Shown: positions 1 through 6,299 of the stretch, piece by piece
Position numbering within the stretch: the stretch's first letter is position 1
How the letters are laid out: each line of letters begins with the position of its first letter
DNA from: an uncultured Lachnospiraceae bacterium
GTDB lineage: Bacteria > Bacillota > Clostridia > Lachnospirales > Lachnospiraceae
Length of the DNA: 6,299 bases
NCBI GenBank assembly: GCA_947628025.1
Contig: CANQYH010000189.1
Location: 1 to 6,299 of the forward strand
Direction of reading: 5' to 3'
Translations under genes and position numbers: made by a program
The notes under the pieces: model-generated
What the model saw: the letters and a program-made list of their open reading frames with translations, nothing else
The model's database searches: none
What the model was told of the DNA's origin: nothing

Positions 1-328
1 GGGACTGCACCAGGGTCTTGTTCTGTCCGAATGCGACCGGATCCGCGGCCGCGTCCTCCGGATTGCTCCTCCACTCCGTCCCTGTCTTTTTATCTTTTAC
101 AACGATCTGCGTCGTAGAGGGCTGGAACAGAAGCAGCAGGCTGTCGTTCTCAGCCGCCGTCTCCCAGGCGTCCGTATACCCTTCCGCGACCTGCGGCTGC
201 CAGCTCATGACCTCTTCCGTCTCTGTGCCGCTCCCGCTGTTCAGATACACCAGAAGACCCGCGAACACGCCGAGGACCGCTGCGAAGAGCACGCCCTGGA
301 CCAGAATTTTCAAAATATTTTTCTTCAT
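1..328 (-). CDS. Membrane-anchored extracellular protein, probable DUF5696 family (3' partial, N-terminal 109 residues)
   Basis: An open frame starts at ATG 326-328 and runs leftward off the window without a stop. The start is supported by AGGAGG at 337-342, 8 bases upstream, overlapping the TAG stop of the YIP1-like gene. Residues 1-7 are basic and residues ~8-29 form one hydrophobic helix (LVQGVLFAAVLGVFAGLLVYL) without a clear cleavage site, so it is probably an N-terminal anchor with the rest outside the cell. Residues 57-90 (TAAENDSLLLLF, then QIVVKDKKTGTEWRSNP) form beta strands resembling the start of the mature part of large DUF5696-type proteins, which have several hundred residues and unknown function. 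That family name is from memory and only a sixth or so of the protein may be visible. A secreted glycan-acting enzyme with a similar N-terminal beta domain is an alternative. The gene belongs to the same operon. Confidence 0.72.
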   Translation of the reverse strand, partial: MKKNILKILVQGVLFAAVLGVFAGLLVYLNSGSGTETEEVMSWQPQVAEGYTDAWETAAENDSLLLLFQPSTTQIVVKDKKTGTEWRSNPEDAAADPVAFGQNKTLVQS

Positions 329-336
329 CTTCCGCA

Positions 337-342
337 CCTCCT
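337..342 (-). promoter_or_regulatory. Ribosome binding site of the DUF5696-like gene
   Basis: AGGAGG on the minus strand, 8 bases before the ATG at 326-328. It overlaps the TAG stop (341-343) of the YIP1-like gene, repeating the TAGGAGG arrangement seen between the two permeases. It is the main support for calling the partial gene at the left edge. Confidence 0.88.
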
Positions 343-967
343 AGCTCACCCGCAGCAGGATCTCGCGGACGACTGTCGCCACAAATCCGTAGAAATCCGA
401 CGCAAGGCTGCCCACCAGCATGATGGCAAACAGCAGGATGAACATGACAAATACCGTACAAGCGCAGCTGAACACATTCCGGACGAAATTGTATTCATGC
501 ATCACCATGAGCCCGATGAACAGAGCGACCAGGCTCCAGCCCGCCCCGAACACCTGGGCGTAGCTGGCAAAGGGCTCTTCCATGACCAGGATGTTGCTCA
601 AAAGCACCGCGCCGATATTTCCCAGAATGAACGGGACCAGGCAGTAGGCCGTGTAGATCCAGATGTCCCTCATCCGCCCCGTGCCGTTTAAGAGCATCGC
701 CACGATCCAGTTGGCGATCACAAACAGCAGAAACGGCAGAAGCGCGGTAGCGAACTGCATGAACACGTTCAGATCGCTCAGCTTATTGTAATTGAAAATG
801 TACCCTGTATTCTGCCGCTGGAAGATCGTGGTCAAAAACAGGACGGCCAGGATGATCACGGAGATCACGGCGCTTCCCTGCCCTTTGAAGCGGATATCGT
901 AGGACGCGTCAAAGGGGTGCCGCACGGTATGGAATGGATTGGTTGCCGATTTTCGATCAAATTTCAT
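341..967 (-). CDS. YIP1-family integral membrane protein
   Basis: This is a 208-residue polytopic membrane protein of unknown role. About five hydrophobic segments are visible, near residues 31-48, 71-92, 103-125, 139-156 and 166-189, after a polar N-terminus holding HPFDASYDIRFKGQGS (17-32). The layout and the segment ANWIVAMLLNGTGRMRD followed by a Pro-containing helix (VPFILG, 111-116) agree with bacterial YIP1/DUF1282-type proteins. The family name rests on remembered resemblance, not a search. The start ATG (965-967) overlaps the stop of the propeller gene by four bases (ATGA), and AGGAGG at 976-981 lies 8 bases upstream, so translation is coupled. It has no ATPase motif and no transporter signature. 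It could be a membrane adaptor or assembly factor for the neighbouring surface proteins, which is inference from context only. Confidence 0.82.
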   Translation of the reverse strand: MKFDRKSATNPFHTVRHPFDASYDIRFKGQGSAVISVIILAVLFLTTIFQRQNTGYIFNYNKLSDLNVFMQFATALLPFLLFVIANWIVAMLLNGTGRMRDIWIYTAYCLVPFILGNIGAVLLSNILVMEEPFASYAQVFGAGWSLVALFIGLMVMHEYNFVRNVFSCACTVFVMFILLFAIMLVGSLASDFYGFVATVVREILLRVS

Positions 968-2418
968 TGCTTCGCCCTCCTTTTCAACCGTCCGATCAGC
1001 CGAAACGCCACGATCAGCACAATAAGTATCCCTACGAACGCCGGGCCGTACTGCCGTACCAGCACCAGGCGGTTCTTGCCGAACGACCGGGAATAGCTGT
1101 AGCGGTCGCCGCTGTGGCTCAAGTAATCCAGCGCGTCCGTGTACTCCTCTTCCTGCGCGTACACCTTGCCCAATCCGTTGTAGGCCAGCGTGTAATTGGC
1201 GTTGCGGGAGAGGACCTGCGCCCAGACCTGGCCGGCTTCCTCGTAAAGACCGTCGTCGTACAGAACGATGGCTCTCTCCACCAGCGCGCCGTACTCCGTC
1301 GGCTCAAAAACCGTGATATTGTTTTTCAGACGGTCCAGCACGTAGACCTTCTGTCCGTATACTTCCACGGCGACCGGAGTCGTAAACGTGCCCAGCTGGT
1401 TGCCCATTCCTCCGAAGACGGCGACCAGATTGCCTTCCTGGTCCCGCTCAAAGATCCTGCCGCTGGTCAGGTCCACGCCGAATATGAAATCGTCGCGGTT
1501 GACCTTCACGTCGATAAACGACGGGTAGCTGGCGCTGCCTCTGGTATACGCGAACTCCTCGTCTCCGAAATTGACTTCCTCGTTCCCCACGCCGAAGTAG
1601 ATGTTATTGCCCTGGGGGTTCAGCTTCTTGATCTGGCTCTTGGGAAGCTGGGTGCCTACGGTAGAGGTATAGACGAAACCGTCCTTGCTGCAGTCGATGT
1701 TGGAATACTCGATCGGCAGGATACTGGTCATCGCCGCCCTCTGCTCGTCGGAAAGCAGGCTCTTCCACATATAGTTGAACAGGACGTCGGCGGTCACTTC
1801 TACTTTATTGGCTCCGAAAAAGCCCATGAAGCTTCCGTCCAGGTCGAACTGCAGCAGGCCGTTGTAGCAGCCTCTGGACAGCACATAGACCCTGCCGTAC
1901 ATATCGACTCCCACTTTCGTGGGCGAAAATACGAAATCGTCGGCGATCAGGTTGCTGACCGGCTTTTCAATGGTCTCCTCCACGACCCCGTCCCGGATGA
2001 CCAGGATGCGTCCCGCGGAGGTCTGGGCCGCGTAGATGACGCCGTCCTCGGCCACATAAAGGCCCTCCACGTCCGTCAGCGGGATCTCCTCCCCGTTCAT
2101 CTGCACCGTCTCGATGGTCCCCAGGAAATTCAGATCCTGATCCATCAGAACGATCCGGTTGTTGCCGGTGTCCGCCAGGTACAGCGTGCCGTGATCGTCC
2201 ATAAAGAAATCCTGCGGGACATTGAACGCGCCGGCTCCGATCTGCAGGCCGTTTAAGGCCACGGTCGGCTGATAGCTGGGCGGCGCCGCCACGGAGCCGT
2301 CCCACTCGTCATAGGAATAGCTGTTGAAATTGGACTGCGCGCAGACAGTAAGCGGGAACGCAAATACCGCGGCGATCCCCAAACCAGCGCATAATCCGCG
2401 AATCCGATGCTGTTTCAT
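964..2418 (-). CDS. Secreted NHL-type beta-propeller protein with TPR-like repeats and C-terminal membrane anchor
   Basis: The function is not known. The 484-residue protein begins with a signal peptide (residues 1-27, basic MKQHRIR then a hydrophobic core) with a plausible cleavage after VCA27. The LTVC tetrad is a poor lipobox because Val precedes Cys. Residues ~60-375 carry NHL-like blades: FNVPQDFFMDDHGTLYLADTGNNRI (65-89), GLYVAEDGVIYAAQ (119-132), KVGVDMYGRVYVLS (168-181), IDCSKDGFVYTS (241-252), IDVKVNRDDFIFGVD (302-316) and AVEVYGQKVYVLD (350-362). A helical insertion at about 208-232 separates two blades. Residues ~377-435 resemble two TPR units (ALVERAIVLYDDGLYEEA, then LAYNGLGKVYAQEEEYTDAL). 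A membrane helix at ~452-474 is followed by RLKRRAKQ, so the propeller should face outside with a short cytoplasmic tail. Gene position implies a partner of the importer, perhaps a scaffold or glycan-contacting module; this is inference. AGGAGG lies 6 bases before the start. Confidence 0.88.
   Translation of the reverse strand: MKQHRIRGLCAGLGIAAVFAFPLTVCAQSNFNSYSYDEWDGSVAAPPSYQPTVALNGLQIGAGAFNVPQDFFMDDHGTLYLADTGNNRIVLMDQDLNFLGTIETVQMNGEEIPLTDVEGLYVAEDGVIYAAQTSAGRILVIRDGVVEETIEKPVSNLIADDFVFSPTKVGVDMYGRVYVLSRGCYNGLLQFDLDGSFMGFFGANKVEVTADVLFNYMWKSLLSDEQRAAMTSILPIEYSNIDCSKDGFVYTSTVGTQLPKSQIKKLNPQGNNIYFGVGNEEVNFGDEEFAYTRGSASYPSFIDVKVNRDDFIFGVDLTSGRIFERDQEGNLVAVFGGMGNQLGTFTTPVAVEVYGQKVYVLDRLKNNITVFEPTEYGALVERAIVLYDDGLYEEAGQVWAQVLSRNANYTLAYNGLGKVYAQEEEYTDALDYLSHSGDRYSYSRSFGKNRLVLVRQYGPAFVGILIVLIVAFRLIGRLKRRAKQ
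976..981 (-). promoter_or_regulatory. Ribosome binding site of the YIP1-like gene
   Basis: AGGAGG on the minus strand, 8 bases before the ATG at 965-967. It is embedded in the Lys-Arg-Arg-Ala codons of the propeller protein's basic tail. The start itself overlaps that gene's stop as ATGA. Confidence 0.88.
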
Positions 2419-2419
2419 A

Positions 2420-3301
2420 TCATCCCTCCTTCAGGCCCGCGAACGTCATCGTTTCCACCACATGCCTCTGCAGCAGGATGAACACGACGATGGGCGGGAT
2501 CATGAGAAGCACGGAGCCTGCCATGCCGGAACCCATCCTGGCGTAGGCGTTGGACGCGCTGATCTGCTCCAGGGCCACTTTCACGACCTTCAGCTGCTCG
2601 TCGTAGACCAGCTCCTTGGACAGGCCGTTCCAGATATTGACGAACTGGAAGATGAACACCGTAAGCGTCGCCGGCTTTACATTCGGGAACACGATCTGGA
2701 AATAGATCTTCCACTCGTTCGCGCCGTCGATCCGGGCCGCCTCGATCAGCGAATCCGGAAGCTGCTCGATGAACTGCTTCATCAAAAACAATCCCAGAGA
2801 AGCTCCGATGCTCGGAAGCAGATAGGCCCAGTATGTATTCAGAAGCTTCAACTTCGAGATGATGATGAACGACGGCAAAAACGTGACCTGGCCCACAAAC
2901 ATCAGGCCCAGCAGGATCACGGCGAACAGCGCGTCCTTGCCGGGGAAATTATGCTTGGCCAGCGGATAGGCCGCCATGCCGGCAAAGATCACATGCAGAA
3001 GCGTTCCCAGGATCGATACGAACAATGTGTTAAACAGATACCTGGAAAACGGCACCCACAGATTCGACATCAGCTGGAACAGTTCCGTATAATGCTCTCC
3101 CGTGGGCCGCAGCACATAGAGTCTCGGCGGGAACTGGAACAGTTCCTCGGACGGCTTAATGGACTGGATGAACGTATAGTACAGAGGGAACGCCATGAAC
3201 GCGCCCAGTACCAGCAGCAGGAAGATCACCAGGCCGTTGCCGATCTTCGACCTCCGGTTGTCGATCCCGAGTTTTTTCTTTCTCTTTTTCATCTTGATCA
3301 T
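2420..3301 (-). CDS. Carbohydrate ABC transporter permease, MalG/UgpE type
   Basis: This is the second channel subunit, pairing with the MalF-type protein just upstream. It has 293 residues, typical for the family. A very basic N-terminus (MIKMKKRKKK) precedes the first membrane helix at about 21-45, as expected for a cytoplasmic start. Further hydrophobic segments lie near 88-114, 124-147, 155-175, 211-224 and 260-278. The ATPase-docking EAA loop is textbook: EAARIDGANEW at 187-197, with the conserved Pro at 206. The C-terminal VVETMTFAGLKEG matches the conserved tail of MalG-like proteins. The first ATG (3299-3301) has AGGAGG 9 bases upstream, whereas the ATG at codon 4 would sit too far away. 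The last codons (AAG GAG GGA) also form the Shine-Dalgarno site of the next gene, whose start is 1 base beyond the stop. Confidence 0.96.
   Translation of the reverse strand: MIKMKKRKKKLGIDNRRSKIGNGLVIFLLLVLGAFMAFPLYYTFIQSIKPSEELFQFPPRLYVLRPTGEHYTELFQLMSNLWVPFSRYLFNTLFVSILGTLLHVIFAGMAAYPLAKHNFPGKDALFAVILLGLMFVGQVTFLPSFIIISKLKLLNTYWAYLLPSIGASLGLFLMKQFIEQLPDSLIEAARIDGANEWKIYFQIVFPNVKPATLTVFIFQFVNIWNGLSKELVYDEQLKVVKVALEQISASNAYARMGSGMAGSVLLMIPPIVVFILLQRHVVETMTFAGLKEG
2425..2430 (-). promoter_or_regulatory. Ribosome binding site of the beta-propeller gene
   Basis: AGGAGG on the minus strand, 6 bases before the ATG at 2416-2418. It is embedded in the Lys-Glu-Gly codons that end the MalG-type permease, and the stop and start are separated by a single base (2419). 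This decides the start and suggests translational coupling. Confidence 0.88.
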
Positions 3302-3310
3302 GATCCTCGT

Positions 3311-3316
3311 CCTCCT
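3311..3316 (-). promoter_or_regulatory. Ribosome binding site of the MalG-type permease
   Basis: A perfect AGGAGG on the minus strand, 9 bases before the ATG at 3299-3301. It overlaps the TAG stop (3315-3317) of the upstream permease, giving a fused TAGGAGG stop/binding-site element. It supports the first ATG over the one at codon 4. Confidence 0.88.
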
Positions 3317-4235
3317 AATGTCCCATCCGGCCGATGAGCCAGGTCACAAATTTCTTGGAATACTGCATCATCACGACCAGCACCACGCCCATGGCGCAGG
3401 CATAACCGAACTCGTACCGCAGGTTGCCGTAGTCCATGATGTGGGTCACGATCGTCTCGCCTGCGTACCCGGTGCTGGGAAGACCGGCCAGCGTGGCGGA
3501 CACATCGCCTACCGCGAAACAGTTGACGATCTGCATGACCGCGCCGAAGATCATCTGGTTGGCCATAGAGGGGATCGTGATGTACCACAGCTCCTGGAAG
3601 CGGTTCTTCACGCCGTCCATCATGCCAGCCTCGTACAGGGTCTTATCCACGTTCTGGAAGCCGGCGATAAAGGTCAGGAAGCTGATGCCCATGCTCATCC
3701 AGAGCTGCACGATGATCAGCACCGGCATGATATACGCCTCGTCCGTCAGCCAGCCGATGGGCTCGTTCAGCAGTCCGAACTTCATCAGAAAGCCGTTGAT
3801 CAGTCCGTACTGGTCGGAGCTGAAGATCAGGCGCCACACGCTCCAGCCCGCCGCTCCGACGATGGTCGGGATGTAGAACAGGGCCGTGACCAGCGCCCTG
3901 GGAAGCGGCTTCAGTTCATTGATCAGCCACGCCACCAGGAAACAGATCACATAGCTGGCCGGTCCGATGATGATGGAGAAGATCAGCGTGTTCTTCAGCG
4001 CGACGATGAAATACTCGTCGTTTAAGAATACCTGCAGGTAATTCTCCACCCCCACAAAGATCGGGGCCTGCACCATATCGTAGTCCGTAAAGCTCAGAAT
4101 AATCGACAGCACGACCGGAAAGATGGTGAATATCACAAAAAAGATCAGGAAAGGCGCCATCATCAGCCAGCTCGTCCGGTACCGTTTAAAATAATCCGCT
4201 ATGCGGTTTGGTATGCTCATTTTTTTCGCCTGCAT
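3315..4235 (-). CDS. Carbohydrate ABC transporter permease, MalF/UgpA type
   Basis: This is one of two membrane subunits forming the translocation channel of the importer. It has 306 residues, the usual size for this family. There are six plausible membrane segments, near residues 23-48, 80-104, 115-137, 168-190, 226-241 and 275-297. The cytoplasmic EAA loop that docks the ATPase is visible at 202-222 as EAGMMDG followed by ITIP, so the third position of EAA is Gly, a common variation. The start at 4233-4235 is chosen over the second Met (codon 6) because AGGAG at 4244-4248 lies 8 bases upstream. It begins 3 bases after the stop of the solute-binding protein, and its own TAG stop overlaps the next gene's ribosome binding site, so co-translation is expected. 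The family call is secure. The transported sugar cannot be read from the permease. Confidence 0.96.
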   Translation of the reverse strand: MQAKKMSIPNRIADYFKRYRTSWLMMAPFLIFFVIFTIFPVVLSIILSFTDYDMVQAPIFVGVENYLQVFLNDEYFIVALKNTLIFSIIIGPASYVICFLVAWLINELKPLPRALVTALFYIPTIVGAAGWSVWRLIFSSDQYGLINGFLMKFGLLNEPIGWLTDEAYIMPVLIIVQLWMSMGISFLTFIAGFQNVDKTLYEAGMMDGVKNRFQELWYITIPSMANQMIFGAVMQIVNCFAVGDVSATLAGLPSTGYAGETIVTHIMDYGNLRYEFGYACAMGVVLVVMMQYSKKFVTWLIGRMGH

Positions 4236-4238
4236 CGC

Positions 4239-6299
4239 TTACTCTCCTTTCCTGGCTTCCAGCTGCGCCTGCTTGCGCAGGAGCTCTTCGTCCACCGCGT
4301 TCATCCAGTAATGCAGCGTATCCCTGGCGTTCTCTCCGTTGTAATAGACCTGGCGGAACGCGTTGTCCACGTTGCGGGATACATAGTAGCCGCCCGGGAT
4401 CTCCGGGACCTCCACCACGTTGTCCCACTGCTCCAGCAGAAGCTCTTTCTCCTCGTCGGTCCAGTAGCTGTTCTTGAACGCTTCCAGGTTCGCCGGGGTA
4501 TGACGGCCGAGGGTGCTCAGCTCCGCCTCGATCTCCTCCGAATACATCTGTTGCGTTTCCGCGCTGCTCCACCATTTTACAAACTCCCAGGCCGCGTCCT
4601 TGTCCTCGCAGTTTTTCAGGATGATGCTGCAGGTGCCGCTGGCGCTGGTGGCGCGGTTCAGATTGCCGTTTGCGTCCGGCGTCCCGGGGATCGCCGTCAT
4701 GATCCACTGTCCCGCGATCTCCGGCGCCGCCTCCGAGAGATTGTTATATAATCCGTAGGTCGAGATGATGATCGGCATCTCTCCTGTACGGAACCGGTTG
4801 AAATCGTCCTTATACAGCTCAAAATCATACTGTACGTAGAAATTCACCCACTGCTTAAACGCTTCGAACGCCTCGGAATCCTTCAGGCTCGTCACCGTCC
4901 CCTCCTCCGTATCGCGGTAGATCGGGATGTTCCTCTGGGCCAGGAGCGTCGGCAGCAGATTGATCGTGCCGATGCCGTTGTTCATGGTCGCGTAGCCGTC
5001 GGTATAGGGCAGGCCGATGGACAGGCTGTTGGCCTGCAGGATCGGAAGAAGCGCCATCAGTTCGTCCCAGGTATTGGGAATCTCGATGCCCAGATCCTCG
5101 AACACGTCCGTCCGCACGTACATGACGTAGAATTCCTGCGTCTCCGGGATCGCGTAGGTGGAACCGTCGTATTCATAAGGAACGAACGCGCTGCCGGAAT
5201 ACTCCGTGCGGAGCGAATCGAAGCCCTCCATCTCATTCACAGGCGTCACGGCTCCGCGGAACGCCAGGTTCATGGCCTCGCCTCTGGAGGTGAAGATGTT
5301 CACATCGGGTCCCTGCCCTGCCAGAGTCGCTTTCACCAGAGCGCCCTCCACCAGGCTGATGTTGACGCCGATGCCGCTCTGGGGCGTGAAATAGACGTCG
5401 ATCAGACGCTTCATGACGTTGGCCTGATCGCGGCCCTTGCCCATCCAGATCGTAAGCGTGCGGCTCTGCGCGCCGGTGTCTGCGGAAGACATTTCACTGT
5501 AGGAATGAGAGAACGAACCGACAAAGGTCCGGATCTCGTGTCCGATCCTCCCCAGAAATCCGCTCTCCGCCGTCGGATTCTTCGCTCCTATCCCGGTCAG
5601 ATACAGATAATCGATCTGCAGGGACTGTTCTTCAAACTCCAGGATCCACTCTGCCAGCGCTTCGATATTCGTCTTAAACACCGACAGGCGGTTGGCGATG
5701 GTATAAGGCTTATCCAGGAAAGACACGATCTGCGTCTCCATCTGGGACAGGATACGGGAGGAATAGCACCCCTCGCCGTAGCGCGATTCCAGATACTCTA
5801 TGTAAGTCCGGATCTCCGTCAGGCTCTTCTGCAGCTTATCCGTCAGATCCGGGATCGCCGTCTCCAGCGCGTAATCGCGATAGATATCCGGCGACGTGCC
5901 GGTGATCATGATGATCTCCCGGTACAGAGAGTTGACGTCGTAGAGCGTCGCTTCCATCTGCGTCGCCACCTGCCTGGCCTCTCCCATGACGACCTCCAGA
6001 CGCAGGTCATGGGCGCCGGCCGTCAGATAAAAACGGTACGGATCTTCCCCCCCGCCCAGGAAGCGGGTCTGCCAGTCTACGTCATAGCCGAACGAAAGCT
6101 CTTTCGCTTCCTCGAACGGGACCGTCCCGTCGATCTCCAGACGCCGCAGGCTGCTCTGCCCTTTGTTCTCGTTCTGCCGGTAGCGCAGGCCCAGCTGATA
6201 GAAGCCGTCCTGCGGGACCTCCACCTGCCACTCGATCCACTGGCCGCTGTCGGACCAGTTGCTGCCGCCTTGTCCATGCTCGCCACCGCACGTGTCGTC
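4239..6299 (-). CDS. Large extracellular solute-binding protein of a sugar ABC importer, with N-terminal CBM-like domain (5' partial)
   Basis: This is the substrate-capturing subunit of a CUT1-type carbohydrate importer, acting outside the membrane. The frame stays open to the right edge, giving 686 visible residues and a stop at 4239-4241. The codon at 6222-6224 is GTG inside the domain, so it is not the start. Visible residues ~14-105 look like a CBM6/35-type beta-sandwich: WIEW at 21-24, then VPQDG and LRYR, RRLEIDG near 52-58 and a TAGAHDLRLEV strand near 93-103. Residues ~125-270 are mostly helical. From ~280 the family 1 binding fold follows: LTIWMGKG, GPDVNIF at 330-336, an AIPETQEFYVMYVR segment near 383-396, NTWDEL near 409-414, FRTGEMPIIIS near 503-513 and AAWEFVKWWSS near 569-579. 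Ordinary members have about 400-450 residues, so this one is enlarged. Signal peptide and lipobox lie outside the window. The role as sugar-binding subunit is firm; the substrate is unknown and the CBM-like label is inference. Confidence 0.93.
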   Translation of the reverse strand, partial: DDTCGGEHGQGGSNWSDSGQWIEWQVEVPQDGFYQLGLRYRQNENKGQSSLRRLEIDGTVPFEEAKELSFGYDVDWQTRFLGGGEDPYRFYLTAGAHDLRLEVVMGEARQVATQMEATLYDVNSLYREIIMITGTSPDIYRDYALETAIPDLTDKLQKSLTEIRTYIEYLESRYGEGCYSSRILSQMETQIVSFLDKPYTIANRLSVFKTNIEALAEWILEFEEQSLQIDYLYLTGIGAKNPTAESGFLGRIGHEIRTFVGSFSHSYSEMSSADTGAQSRTLTIWMGKGRDQANVMKRLIDVYFTPQSGIGVNISLVEGALVKATLAGQGPDVNIFTSRGEAMNLAFRGAVTPVNEMEGFDSLRTEYSGSAFVPYEYDGSTYAIPETQEFYVMYVRTDVFEDLGIEIPNTWDELMALLPILQANSLSIGLPYTDGYATMNNGIGTINLLPTLLAQRNIPIYRDTEEGTVTSLKDSEAFEAFKQWVNFYVQYDFELYKDDFNRFRTGEMPIIISTYGLYNNLSEAAPEIAGQWIMTAIPGTPDANGNLNRATSASGTCSIILKNCEDKDAAWEFVKWWSSAETQQMYSEEIEAELSTLGRHTPANLEAFKNSYWTDEEKELLLEQWDNVVEVPEIPGGYYVSRNVDNAFRQVYYNGENARDTLHYWMNAVDEELLRKQAQLEARKGE
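4243..4248 (-). promoter_or_regulatory. Ribosome binding site of the MalF-type permease
   Basis: AGGAGA on the minus strand. The AGGAG core (4244-4248) ends 8 bases before the ATG at 4233-4235. It lies inside the last codons (Lys-Gly-Glu) of the solute-binding protein gene and fixes the permease start at the first rather than the sixth codon. Confidence 0.85.

Noticed and set aside
934..2256. Long plus-strand open frame (440 codons) opposite the propeller gene
   Set aside because: It mirrors the GC-rich codon pattern of the minus-strand gene, its translation is rich in Arg, His, Gln, Asp and Val with no recognisable domain, and the opposite frame has a signal peptide, repeats and a good ribosome binding site.
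2341..2352. LTVC near the propeller protein's N-terminus as a lipoprotein lipobox
   Set aside because: Val directly before Cys is unfavourable for lipoprotein signal peptidase, and VCA followed by Gln fits an ordinary signal peptidase cut. The protein also has a C-terminal membrane anchor.
3302..3314. Gap between the permease genes as a site for a promoter or terminator
   Set aside because: Thirteen bases, mostly occupied by the ribosome binding site and its spacer, leave no room for a hairpin or promoter elements.
2324..4025. Plus-strand open frames (2324-3337 and 3195-4025) opposite the permeases
   Set aside because: They run across gene boundaries of the clear minus-strand permeases, overlap each other, and encode low-complexity His/Arg/Asp/Gln-rich translations typical of antisense frames.
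4186..4707. Minus-strand frame of 173 codons within the solute-binding protein gene
   Set aside because: It is an out-of-frame reading of a well-supported gene, with Gly/Arg/Gln-rich composition and no family features.
6047..6053. Run of seven C (G on the coding strand) as a possible phase-variation or frameshift site
   Set aside because: The run is short, and the same frame is coherent on both sides (LGGGEDPYRFYL downstream, LRYRQNENKG upstream), so there is no sign of a shifted reading frame.

Overview
The window reads as the middle of one long operon transcribed entirely leftward (minus strand), with six consecutive genes and almost no non-coding DNA. Base composition is fairly GC-rich (mid-50s percent by eye), every gene has a strong AGGAGG-type ribosome binding site, and the protein families are those of Gram-positive carbohydrate transport. 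This suggests a Bacillota bacterium, most likely a Lachnospiraceae-like gut or soil Clostridium relative, with Paenibacillus-type Bacilli as an alternative. The taxon is inferred from family resemblance and is not proven by a marker gene.

Layout in transcription order (right to left). (1) A large extracellular solute-binding protein covers 6299-4239. Its N-terminus lies beyond the right edge. It carries a carbohydrate-binding-module-like beta domain and a helical segment in front of the usual family 1 sugar-binding fold. (2) A MalF/UgpA-type permease is at 4235-3315. (3) A MalG/UgpE-type permease is at 3301-2420. (4) A secreted, membrane-anchored NHL-type beta-propeller with TPR-like helices is at 2418-964. 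(5) A five-helix YIP1-family membrane protein is at 967-341. (6) The first 109 residues of a membrane-anchored protein resembling the DUF5696 family run from 328 off the left edge.

Genes 1-3 form a CUT1-type sugar or oligosaccharide ABC importer without its own ATPase in view; such importers often share one ATPase of the MsmX/MalK type. Genes 4-6 are not standard importer parts. All three are membrane or surface proteins and are tightly coupled to the transporter genes by overlaps, 1-13 base gaps and Shine-Dalgarno sites placed on the previous gene's last codons. The best reading is one functional module for recognising, possibly processing, and importing an extracellular glycan. The substrate cannot be told from the sequence.

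There are no RNA genes, mobile elements, CRISPR arrays, terminators or convincing promoters in the window. The longest non-coding gap is 13 bases. The operon's promoter and regulator must lie beyond the right edge, and its end beyond the left edge.
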